Assembly (NCBI GenBank): GCA_023257195.1
Contig: JALRCU010000012.1
Coordinates: 1 to 64,000, forward strand
Origin: Holophagaceae bacterium
Lineage (GTDB): Bacteria > Acidobacteriota > Holophagae > Holophagales > Holophagaceae
DNA: 64,000 bases
Reading direction: 5' to 3'
Positions 54,375 to 61,983 of the stretch are shown in pieces; the first letter of the stretch is position 1; the number at the start of each line of letters is the position of its first letter. Made by a program: the position numbers and the translations under genes. The notes under the pieces are model-generated. The model worked only from the letters and a program-made list of their open reading frames with translations, did no database searches and was not told the origin of the DNA.

Positions 54375-56503
54375 TGTTTAGACTACTCACCCTCCGATTT
54401 AAAATTATTATTTGTGCACTAGGGACAGTCCTTTTAAGTGGCCAACAGATAACTAAAAATTTTAATTCCTTCAATGATTGGCAAAATGCTGAGTTCAAAG
54501 GTCTTCAGGTCAATGCCCAAGGGGTACTCAGTCTTGCACCGACTTCTCGTCGAATCATCCAAGTTCCTGAGGGGATCATTTGGGCTTATTTACCTGATGG
54601 GCTCGGCGGCGGTTATGTATCGGCTGGAAACGAAGGGAGAATCTTTCGCTATACCGGAGGCCAGTTAAAACCTTTCGTTCAAATGAAGGGTGGCATTGTT
54701 TTTGCCATGGCGCGCCTAGGAGAGGATCTTATCGTCGCTCCGAGTGGTCAGGGGAGATTAGTTCGCATTAACTCGCGCGGAGAAAGTTCAACCTTTACTC
54801 AAATTGACGCACGTATTATTTGGCACCTCGAGGTTGAGGGCCGAGAAATCCTTGCCCTTGGTGGGGGAGAACGAGGGGCTGTTCTTATATCAGCTCGCGA
54901 GGGGTCAAGTCGGAAACTCGCCGAGATGACAGAAGAAATTACTTTTACTGCCTTCGCGCGAGATGCTCGTGGTGCCTATCTCTTAGGCACCCATGGCAAT
55001 GGGCTAGTCGTTAAATATAATCGATCCACCGATCGTTTAGAGACCCTGTTTGATAGCGGAATGGATGAAGTTCGAAATTTAGCCGTCTTTGATAATCGGG
55101 TTTTCGCAGCTGCCAACAGAGAGCGACCCCCGCAGCCCAACCCGCCTAAAGAGTCACCCGTTATCACTCCTAAAGATATTTATTTTCCAAGCGATCCAAG
55201 CGAAAAAACAAAAAGTATTTTATTTGAATATAACTTAGATACTAACGCTTCACGAACGCTTTGGCAAAGTCAGCAGAGCTTTGCTTTCGCTCTCACGACT
55301 TGGAAAAATCGCTTACTTTTAGGTACGGGAGATCGATCGAGAATATTTTCTTTTGATCTTCAAGATAGGATGAGTCCCGAGCCCCCGTTTGCACTGATTC
55401 AAGAGTTGAACTGTGCTCAAGCCACGGCGTTTATTCCTCAGGGTTCAGAAATTTACGCCATTGGTTCTAACCCCGGTGAAATTTATGCGGTCTCAGACAA
55501 TAGTTCTACCGAAGGCTACCTCGAGTCTGAAATATTGAGTCCTTCGGTTCTAACCCGTTGGGGAAGGGCCTATGTAAGTTCAAAAACTCCCGAGGGAACG
55601 TCTGTTGCCCTGCAATTTCGTTCAGGCCAAACACGCTGGCCCGATGCGACATGGACGGCATGGTCCCCTCTGTTGAAGTCAGGCGAACGTCCAGGGGTTC
55701 CGCCAAGTAAGTTTGCACAGTTCCGTATCAAGATGACAAGTTCCATCGGAGGGATAAGCCCTGAAGTTCGTCAGGTCAAACTTTTTTGGGCACTCGAAAA
55801 GTCAGGACCTCAGGTTAAATCAATCGAAGTACTGCCTCCCGGTGTTTTTATTACGAGTAACCAAAAAGATCTAACCACAATTCCCATTCGCCCCTCTGAG
55901 ATATTGACTTTCCTCGACAATGAGGACGATGAGTATGATTTCTCGAAAAAGTTTCGCCTAGGGATACAAGGTTTTATTTTTGACTTTCAGCCTGAAGCAA
56001 TGGGGCGACAACTATTTCGAATTACTCTTCGGGATGAAAAAGGGGTTGGAGTTTCCTTGGAGGAGGCTCTGAATAGCCCTCTCTATGCCTTCGATACAAC
56101 CTCTTACGATGAGGGCGCGTACCGCCTTGAAGTTGTTCCCGTGAATAGTTGGGCAACCCAAGGAGTGAATCAATCTAATGCCGTCCTGAGCCCCGTCTTT
56201 ATCATTGACCACAAACCCCCTCAAGTAGAGAAATTATCCCTAGAAATTACTGACCGTAGACTCCAGGCACGGTTTCTTCTTAGTGACCTTCGATCGGTGG
56301 TGAGCCAGTGCTTAATCAGTTTTGATGGACAGCAGTGGCAACCCGTCTTGCCGGATGATGGGGTCTATGACCAAACGACTGAAGAATTTATTTTGCAATT
56401 AGATCTTTCTCCACAAACTCCCACGCTTTTTTTTATAAGAGCCATGGATGATCATGCAAATGAACTTACCATGAGCTATGCACTCCCGATCAGAAAGCAA
56501 TAG
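54374..56503 (+). CDS. Exported beta-propeller protein coupled to the S55 peptidase
   Basis: A 709-residue protein with a signal-like start (IIICALGTVLLSGQQ) and about seven propeller blades in the first 400 residues, recognisable by repeats such as NEGRIFRYTGGQLKPF, YLLGTHGNGLVVKYN, LLLGTGDRSRIFSFD and IYAIGSNPGEIYAV. The remainder is beta-sandwich-like, probably Ig or carbohydrate-binding type (TWTAWSPLLKSGERPG). A linker with PNPPKESP interrupts the propeller. Function unknown; the 1-base overlap with the S55 gene suggests a complex, with the propeller as its substrate or adaptor. Confidence 0.75.
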   Translation: MFRLLTLRFKIIICALGTVLLSGQQITKNFNSFNDWQNAEFKGLQVNAQGVLSLAPTSRRIIQVPEGIIWAYLPDGLGGGYVSAGNEGRIFRYTGGQLKPFVQMKGGIVFAMARLGEDLIVAPSGQGRLVRINSRGESSTFTQIDARIIWHLEVEGREILALGGGERGAVLISAREGSSRKLAEMTEEITFTAFARDARGAYLLGTHGNGLVVKYNRSTDRLETLFDSGMDEVRNLAVFDNRVFAAANRERPPQPNPPKESPVITPKDIYFPSDPSEKTKSILFEYNLDTNASRTLWQSQQSFAFALTTWKNRLLLGTGDRSRIFSFDLQDRMSPEPPFALIQELNCAQATAFIPQGSEIYAIGSNPGEIYAVSDNSSTEGYLESEILSPSVLTRWGRAYVSSKTPEGTSVALQFRSGQTRWPDATWTAWSPLLKSGERPGVPPSKFAQFRIKMTSSIGGISPEVRQVKLFWALEKSGPQVKSIEVLPPGVFITSNQKDLTTIPIRPSEILTFLDNEDDEYDFSKKFRLGIQGFIFDFQPEAMGRQLFRITLRDEKGVGVSLEEALNSPLYAFDTTSYDEGAYRLEVVPVNSWATQGVNQSNAVLSPVFIIDHKPPQVEKLSLEITDRRLQARFLLSDLRSVVSQCLISFDGQQWQPVLPDDGVYDQTTEEFILQLDLSPQTPTLFFIRAMDDHANELTMSYALPIRKQ

Positions 56504-56505
56504 TC

Positions 56506-56835
56506 ATGAAAACTTTCCAAGAATTTTGGCCCGAATATCTTAATCAACATCGTCACCCTACTAATCGACTCCTCCACGCCTTCGGCACTCTCTTTTATTT
56601 ATTTATCCTTTCACTTGCCTGGGTGAATGGGCAATATCGATGGCTATTCCTAGCCCCCCTTTTTCCTTACGCACTAGCTTGGTATGGTCACTTTGTTATC
56701 GAAAAAAATACCCCGGCTACCTTTTCGCACCCATGGCTTTCCCTTCTTGCAGACCACAAAATGAGTTATTTACTTCTGACGGGTCAACTCGAGGCTGAGT
56801 TGAAGCGGCTTCAAACCCATGACTTTACTCCCTAG
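56506..56835 (+). CDS. DUF962/Mpo1-like membrane protein
   Basis: A 109-residue protein with the Mpo1 pattern: HRHPTNRLLHAFGTLFYLF, YALAWYGHFVIEKNTPATF and HPWLSLLADHKM. The conserved histidines and the two to three helices fit the iron-dependent dioxygenase that shortens 2-hydroxy fatty acids by alpha-oxidation in yeast. Bacterial members are mostly untested. It starts 2 bases after the propeller gene, so it is the third gene of that operon. Its TAG interlocks with the enoyl-CoA hydratase TAG. Confidence 0.88.
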   Translation: MKTFQEFWPEYLNQHRHPTNRLLHAFGTLFYLFILSLAWVNGQYRWLFLAPLFPYALAWYGHFVIEKNTPATFSHPWLSLLADHKMSYLLLTGQLEAELKRLQTHDFTP

Positions 56836-57608
56836 GACCGATGAAATTTAGGCTTTCTTTTTTCTAAAAAAGCGGTAGTTCCTTCACGTGCTTCCATAGA
56901 CTCAGCTATAAGGCCAAAAAGACTAGCCTCCTGTTCAAGTCCTTTGGCCAGGGGTAGGTGAAGTCCATCGCGGACTGATTTAAGGGCTAGAGCGACCGCC
57001 TTGGGCCCCCTACTCAAGATAGTTTCTGCAAGTTTGTTTGTCTGCGTATTTAGTTCCGTTGCGGGATAGACGCGACTCACGAGACCCATTCGCAGGGCAT
57101 CCGCTGCGGTAATCATCTCGCCGGCCAGGATCATATCTAGAGCGACGCCCATCCCGACAAGGCGTGCAAGACGTTGTGTTCCTCCATATCCGGGAATGAG
57201 GCCCAGACTGACCTCGGGCAAGGCGAAGCGCGCCGATTCTGAGGCAATACGAATGTGGCAGGCCAAGGCAAGCTCACAGCCCCCTCCAAGAGCAAAGCCC
57301 TGAATGGACGCCAGGATGGGCTTGGAAGACTGTTCAATGAGATTAAATACCGACTGACCTCGAAGCGATTGAACCCTTGCTTGCTCGGCTGTAAGGCAAC
57401 TTAATTCAGCAATATCGGCTCCAGCAACAAAGGATTTTTCACCTGCTCCTTGGAGGACGATAATGCCCACCGATGAATCCTGATTGAAATCCAAAATAGA
57501 GGACTCAAGTTTTTCCAGTACTTCATTATTAAGAGCATTGAGTTTATCGGGTCGATTGATGATGATTCGGCCTAAGTGATTTTCTATGCGACTTTCGATC
57601 ACCGACAT
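56832..57608 (-). CDS. Enoyl-CoA hydratase/isomerase family protein
   Basis: A 258-residue crotonase-fold protein. INRPDKLNALNNEVLEKLES is the N-terminal signature. The oxyanion hole lies in SFVAGADIAEL and ASIQGFALGGGCELALACH, and the two catalytic glutamates fit GGGCELA and ALPEVSLGLIPGYGGTQRL. This fits a 3-hydroxyacyl-CoA dehydratase of fatty-acid or butanoate metabolism. ATG at 57608 is preferred over GTG at 57614 because AGGAG sits 5 bases before it. EtfAB in the same window fits a beta-oxidation setting. Confidence 0.9.
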   Translation of the reverse strand: MSVIESRIENHLGRIIINRPDKLNALNNEVLEKLESSILDFNQDSSVGIIVLQGAGEKSFVAGADIAELSCLTAEQARVQSLRGQSVFNLIEQSSKPILASIQGFALGGGCELALACHIRIASESARFALPEVSLGLIPGYGGTQRLARLVGMGVALDMILAGEMITAADALRMGLVSRVYPATELNTQTNKLAETILSRGPKAVALALKSVRDGLHLPLAKGLEQEASLFGLIAESMEAREGTTAFLEKRKPKFHRS

Positions 57609-57685
57609 TAGCACTCCTAGTAATGTCCTAATGATATCTCTCTGTCAGAGAGGGTTTCAATTAAGAAACGCTATAATCAAGTCCT

Positions 57686-58396
57686 ATGAGATGGGTCCGA
57701 CGAAGTAATCAACGCGGGTATTTCGACCATGGATGGCTTAAAACATGGCACACCTTTTCGTTTGGCCAATACTACGACCCTAACTTTATGGGCTTCGAGT
57801 CCATTCGAGTCATCAATGAAGACTTCGTTTCTCCGGAGAACGGATTCGGAGAGCATGGGCACCAAGACATGGAAATACTTACCTGGGTTCTTGAGGGACG
57901 CTTGTCTCATGCCGATTCATTAGGAAATCGGGATACGATCGTTCCTCTTCAAGCCCAAATCATGAGTGCAGGAACGGGCATACGCCACAGTGAATTTAAT
58001 GCCTCACCCAAGGAAGGCGTTCATCTCCTTCAAATTTGGATTACGCCTGACCGTCAGGGTTTAAGACCACGCTACGATCAGATTCAACTCCTACCCATCC
58101 AAGTTACTAATCGCTGGGCGGGGTTGGCTTCTTGCGATCCGGTCGAAGGAGTTCTGAGAATTTTTCAAGACATTGATATTGTAGTAACCCGGATGGATCG
58201 AGACCGGACGGCCGAGATATCTGTAAGACCCGGCCGCTCCGCCTGGGTTCAGGTCGCACGAGGAGAAATTCTTATAGCAGGAGAGCGCTTAACCGCGGGC
58301 GATGCAATGGCCATAAAAGTTACCGGCGTTCAGAGCATCCAGTCCCTTGAGGCGGGATCCGAGGTTTTGTGGTTTGACGTGGGCAATAAGCCCTAG
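57686..58396 (+). CDS. Pirin family protein
   Basis: A 236-residue bicupin. Metal ligands are in FGEHGHQDMEILTWVLEG and GTGIRHSEFNAS (two His, then His and Glu), and LSHADSLGN follows the first motif, as in YhhW. Family members show quercetin 2,3-dioxygenase activity or act as redox-sensitive regulators; the natural substrate is unknown. Length is typical. Its TAG interlocks with the msrA TAG on the other strand. Confidence 0.9.
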   Translation: MRWVRRSNQRGYFDHGWLKTWHTFSFGQYYDPNFMGFESIRVINEDFVSPENGFGEHGHQDMEILTWVLEGRLSHADSLGNRDTIVPLQAQIMSAGTGIRHSEFNASPKEGVHLLQIWITPDRQGLRPRYDQIQLLPIQVTNRWAGLASCDPVEGVLRIFQDIDIVVTRMDRDRTAEISVRPGRSAWVQVARGEILIAGERLTAGDAMAIKVTGVQSIQSLEAGSEVLWFDVGNKP

Positions 58397-58965
58397 CCCA
58401 TTACGCACTGAATACCGGTGCCCCTTAAGCTGCAATAACCCTGAGGATTTTTTTCTAAATATTGCTGATGGTAATTCTCTGCCAGAAAATAATTTACGAA
58501 AGGCAGAATTTCGGTAGTGGGGTCCCCAAGTCCTTTTCTCGCAAGTGCAACTTGAGCTACCGCGCGACTTGCCTCAACGCATTTCATCTGCTGAGGGGTC
58601 GTGGTGAATACTACGGACCGATATTGAGATCCGATATCAGGTCCTTGGCGATTGTATTGAGTGGGATCGTGGTTCTCCCAAAAAAGTCTCATCATCTCTT
58701 TTAGGGAGGCTTCACTTTGATCGAAAACGACCTGAACTACCTCGGCGTGGCCAGTTTCTCCCGTGCAAACTTGTTGATACGTTGGAGATTCAAGCGTCCC
58801 CCCGGCATAACCCACGGAAGTACTTTTAACGAGTGGATGCCTCCAAAAAAGGCGCTCTGCACCCCAAAAACAACCCATACCCAACAAAAGCACCTGATGA
58901 TCAGGCCATTCTAGGCGGAGCGGCTCATGGTAGATGGCATGAAGGGGCAGGGAATTTAGATTCAT
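58393..58965 (-). CDS. msrA: Peptide methionine sulfoxide reductase MsrA
   Basis: A 190-residue enzyme that reduces methionine-S-sulfoxide in proteins. The catalytic cysteine is in LGMGCFWGAERLFW; GYAGGTLESPTYQQVCTGET and FWENHDPTQYNRQGPDIGSQ match the substrate pocket. Two late cysteines (QGYCSLRGTGIQC) fit the recycling cysteines. The frame also opens at ATG 58986, which would overlap ubiX by 13 bases; ATG 58965 avoids this. Neither has a strong ribosome site. It is last in a murC-ubiX-msrA run. Confidence 0.93.
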   Translation of the reverse strand: MNLNSLPLHAIYHEPLRLEWPDHQVLLLGMGCFWGAERLFWRHPLVKSTSVGYAGGTLESPTYQQVCTGETGHAEVVQVVFDQSEASLKEMMRLFWENHDPTQYNRQGPDIGSQYRSVVFTTTPQQMKCVEASRAVAQVALARKGLGDPTTEILPFVNYFLAENYHQQYLEKNPQGYCSLRGTGIQCVMG

Positions 58966-58973
58966 CGAAAAGG

Positions 58974-59546
58974 TCAACCCTGCCATCGACGAGGATCATG
59001 ATCGGAGTACCCAAGTTGATCGAGAACACGGAGGGCGAATGTATCGAAGAGATCCTCAAAGTCTTTTGGCTTGGAATAGAAGCCAGGCATCAGTGGCATT
59101 AGGATGGCTCCAGCATCATGAAGCCTTAACATATTTTCTAAGTGAACCCTATTGAGGGGTGTCTCTCGAAGACAAATGACCAAAGGCTTTCTTTCTTTTA
59201 GGCATACATCCGCTGCCCGAGAGATGAGATTGTTACTAACGCCCCATGCAATTCTACCCAGAGCACCGGCTGAACATGGTGCAATGATCATTCCATCTTG
59301 TCGATAGGAACCGCTGGCGATATCCGCGCCCACATTTTGGTCTGAGCGCAGTGATACCTTGGGACTTAGGGCCACTAAGTCTTCAGGTCCAAGATCAACT
59401 TCATCATGAAGGCATCTCTTGCCTGTGGCAGAGATCATCAGGGCAATCTGGGAAATGGAGTCTTTCTGAATCAATTTTTTTAAAATAGCTACACCAAATG
59501 CAGCCCCTGAGGCTCCACACATAGCAAGCGAATATTTTTGTGACAT
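58974..59546 (-). CDS. ubiX: Flavin prenyltransferase UbiX
   Basis: A 190-residue protein that prenylates FMN to make the cofactor of UbiD decarboxylases. MCGASGAAFGVAIL binds the phosphate, and SGSYRQDGMIIAPCSAGALG, RAADVCLKERKPLVICLRETPL and MLRLHDAGAILMPLMPGFYS are the family motifs. No ubiD is in the window. It sits 53 bases downstream of murC and just upstream of msrA on the same strand. The start is ATG at 59546. Confidence 0.93.
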   Translation of the reverse strand: MSQKYSLAMCGASGAAFGVAILKKLIQKDSISQIALMISATGKRCLHDEVDLGPEDLVALSPKVSLRSDQNVGADIASGSYRQDGMIIAPCSAGALGRIAWGVSNNLISRAADVCLKERKPLVICLRETPLNRVHLENMLRLHDAGAILMPLMPGFYSKPKDFEDLFDTFALRVLDQLGYSDHDPRRWQG

Positions 59547-59599
59547 CTTTATAATTATGCGCTTAAAAACCGGTACTGAGGCTCGAGGGATTTAGACAC

Positions 59600-60961
59600 T
59601 TAGAGAGCTAAAAATTTAGGGCCGATTTGGGTAATGGAGCCCGCCCCAAATGTGATGAGTAAATCACCTGGCTGGACAACCTTGAGAAACTCCCGGGGAA
59701 GATCTTGGACCTCGCTAACAAAATGAACTTTTTGGCCGTTTTTTCCAATAGCTTCAGCCAAGAATTTCCCTTCAATACCCGGAATAGGTTTTTCACCGGC
59801 GGGATAGATTTCGGTCAAAAAAACAAGGTCAGCATCTCTGAATGCAGAAATGAATTCATTCATCAAAGCTTGAGTTCGCGTGAATCGATGAGGTTGGAAC
59901 GCAGCAACAATGCGACGTTCAGGAAAACCCTTGCGAGCTGCTTTTAATGTAGTTTGGATTTCTGTAGGATGGTGACCATAGTCATCTACGACCAAAATAC
60001 CCTCTCGCTCTCCTCGAAGGGTGAAGCGACGATCAGCTCCGCGAAACGACGATAGGATCTGCCGAATTTTGTCGCTCGTAAGGTCAAGCTCCAAAGCGAT
60101 TCCGATAGCGGCTAAGGCATTAGCAACCATGTGGGTACCTGGAACACGTATGGAAAAATCACCTAAACATGCTTCGCGCGTATGAACTTTGAAATAAGTA
60201 TCGAATCCCTCTTGCCGAATATCTGTTGCGTAGAGGTCCGCTGGAACCTCGGTGCTGTACGTTTTTATTGGTCGATTAATTCGAGGGAAAATGGATGCTA
60301 AGTGAGGATCATCCTGGCAAGCGTAGAGGCGACCGTAGAAGGGCAGGCTATTTGCAAAAGTGATAAAAGCCTCTTTAATCGAAGCTAAATCGGGATAGTG
60401 GTCCATGTGTTCTCGATCAATATTCGTAATCACTGCTAGGTAAGGGCGCAACATAAGGAAACTGCCGTCACTTTCATCTGCTTCGGCAACAAGATAAGCG
60501 CCTTGACCTAATTTGGCGTTTGATCCAAGGGCAGCCAGTTTCCCTCCAATGACGATGGTGGGATCGAGCCCTGCTTCGGACAGCACTTGGGCTACCATAC
60601 TTGTTGTCGACGTCTTGCCGTGTGAGCCCGCAATGGCGATTCCTTTTTTTAGCCGCATGAGTTCAGCCAACATTTCTCCTCTGGAGATAATGGGTATACC
60701 TAATTGAACGCCCGCTTGTACTTCCGGATTGTCACGGTGGACTGCGGTGCTGGTCACGATCAACTCAGCCCCTTGAATATTTTCTAGGCGATGACCTAAT
60801 GAAAAGGTGACGCCCAGTTGAGTCAGATGGTCCGTTACGGGTGAACTCTTCAGGTCGGATCCCGAAATCTTAAAGCCTAGATTACAGAGTACTTCTGCAA
60901 TCCCAGACATTCCAATCCCGCCTATGCCAACAAAATGGATGGACTTGACTTTCCCGAACAT
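59600..60961 (-). CDS. murC: UDP-N-acetylmuramate--L-alanine ligase
   Basis: A 453-residue Mur ligase that adds the first amino acid to UDP-MurNAc. The N-terminal Rossmann-like domain begins IHFVGIGGIGMSGIAEVLC. The ATP loop is AGSHGKTSTTSM, the ligase core has ITNIDREHMDHYPD, and the C-terminal domain has DDYGHHPTEIQTT and FQPHRFTRTQAL. All are standard for MurC. It heads a minus-strand run with ubiX and msrA and diverges from glyQ, rather than lying in a division/cell-wall cluster. Confidence 0.96.
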   Translation of the reverse strand: MFGKVKSIHFVGIGGIGMSGIAEVLCNLGFKISGSDLKSSPVTDHLTQLGVTFSLGHRLENIQGAELIVTSTAVHRDNPEVQAGVQLGIPIISRGEMLAELMRLKKGIAIAGSHGKTSTTSMVAQVLSEAGLDPTIVIGGKLAALGSNAKLGQGAYLVAEADESDGSFLMLRPYLAVITNIDREHMDHYPDLASIKEAFITFANSLPFYGRLYACQDDPHLASIFPRINRPIKTYSTEVPADLYATDIRQEGFDTYFKVHTREACLGDFSIRVPGTHMVANALAAIGIALELDLTSDKIRQILSSFRGADRRFTLRGEREGILVVDDYGHHPTEIQTTLKAARKGFPERRIVAAFQPHRFTRTQALMNEFISAFRDADLVFLTEIYPAGEKPIPGIEGKFLAEAIGKNGQKVHFVSEVQDLPREFLKVVQPGDLLITFGAGSITQIGPKFLAL

Positions 60962-61095
60962 GCATCCTCGCTGAAGTTAATCATAGCGATAGGATGGCCC
61001 TAGGGGATACCTAGGAATATAGGCCACTCGTGCTTCCGTGAGGTTGGATAGAAAGGAGGCCACTGCTAAACTGAAACTTAAGGACTGGGGACGCG

Positions 61096-61980
61096 ATGCA
61101 GATCCAAAAACTGATTTTGAATTTGCAAGAATTCTGGTCGAAAAATGGCTGTTTGATGGGCCTACCTTACGACATCGAAAAAGGGGCGGGAACCATGAAT
61201 CCCTTAACTTTTTTTGGAGCCTTGGGCCCTGACTCGTGGCGAGTAGCTTACGCAGAGCCAAGTCGTCGTCCCGCCGATGGGCGTTATGGGGATAATCCAT
61301 TCCGAGTTTATAAACACCTTCAGTTTCAAGTCCTTCTTAAGCCCTCTCCTGCCAATGTTCAGGATCTTTACCTAGAGTCTCTGTCCACTCTCGGTATCGA
61401 TCTTAAAGATCATGACCTTCGTTTTGAAGAGGATAATTGGGAATCTCCTACCCTAGGGGCGTGGGGTGTAGGATGGCAGGTTGTATTAGACGGGATGGAA
61501 ATAAGTCAGTTTACGTATTTTCAACAAATGGGGGGCATCGATTGCAAACCCGTGAGTGCGGAGATTACCTACGGAGTTGAGCGCCTATGCATGTTTCTGG
61601 GAGGAAACAGTAATATTTTTGAAACAACCTATGGGTCCATGGGCGACTCAAAGGAGTCCATCCCGGTTGCCTATGGAAAGTTGCGTCATCGAGAAGAAAT
61701 AGAACTTAGTCATTACAGTTTTAATCTGGCCGATATTTCATTCCATCGTAATGCTTTTGATTTTCATGAAAAAGAAGGTCAATTTTTATTGAAGGAACAT
61801 GGGCATTTTATTTCTGCTTACGAACAAATGCTCAAAATGAGTCATGCATTCAACGTACTTGATGCACGAGGAGCGATAAGTGTCAGTGAGCGCCCCGGCT
61901 TGATTAAACGGGTTCGAGACTTAGCGTCTGGATGCGCAAAATTTTACCTTCTTCATCATTTTCCTCCGGCAGTCCCATAA
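61096..61980 (+). CDS. glyQ: Glycyl-tRNA synthetase alpha subunit
   Basis: A 294-residue class IIc synthetase subunit that activates glycine. It opens MQIQKLILNLQEFWSKNGC and has AGTMNPLTFFGALGPDSW, AYAEPSRRPADGRYGDNP, DDLxFxED-like DLRFEEDNWESPTLGAWGVG, and QFTYFQQMGGIDCKPVSAEI. The two-subunit (alpha2-beta2) GlyRS is the form found in most Gram-negative bacteria. glyS begins 3 bases after the stop. The GlyRS operon diverges from murC across 134 bases. Confidence 0.96.
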   Translation: MQIQKLILNLQEFWSKNGCLMGLPYDIEKGAGTMNPLTFFGALGPDSWRVAYAEPSRRPADGRYGDNPFRVYKHLQFQVLLKPSPANVQDLYLESLSTLGIDLKDHDLRFEEDNWESPTLGAWGVGWQVVLDGMEISQFTYFQQMGGIDCKPVSAEITYGVERLCMFLGGNSNIFETTYGSMGDSKESIPVAYGKLRHREEIELSHYSFNLADISFHRNAFDFHEKEGQFLLKEHGHFISAYEQMLKMSHAFNVLDARGAISVSERPGLIKRVRDLASGCAKFYLLHHFPPAVP

Positions 61981-61983
61981 TCT

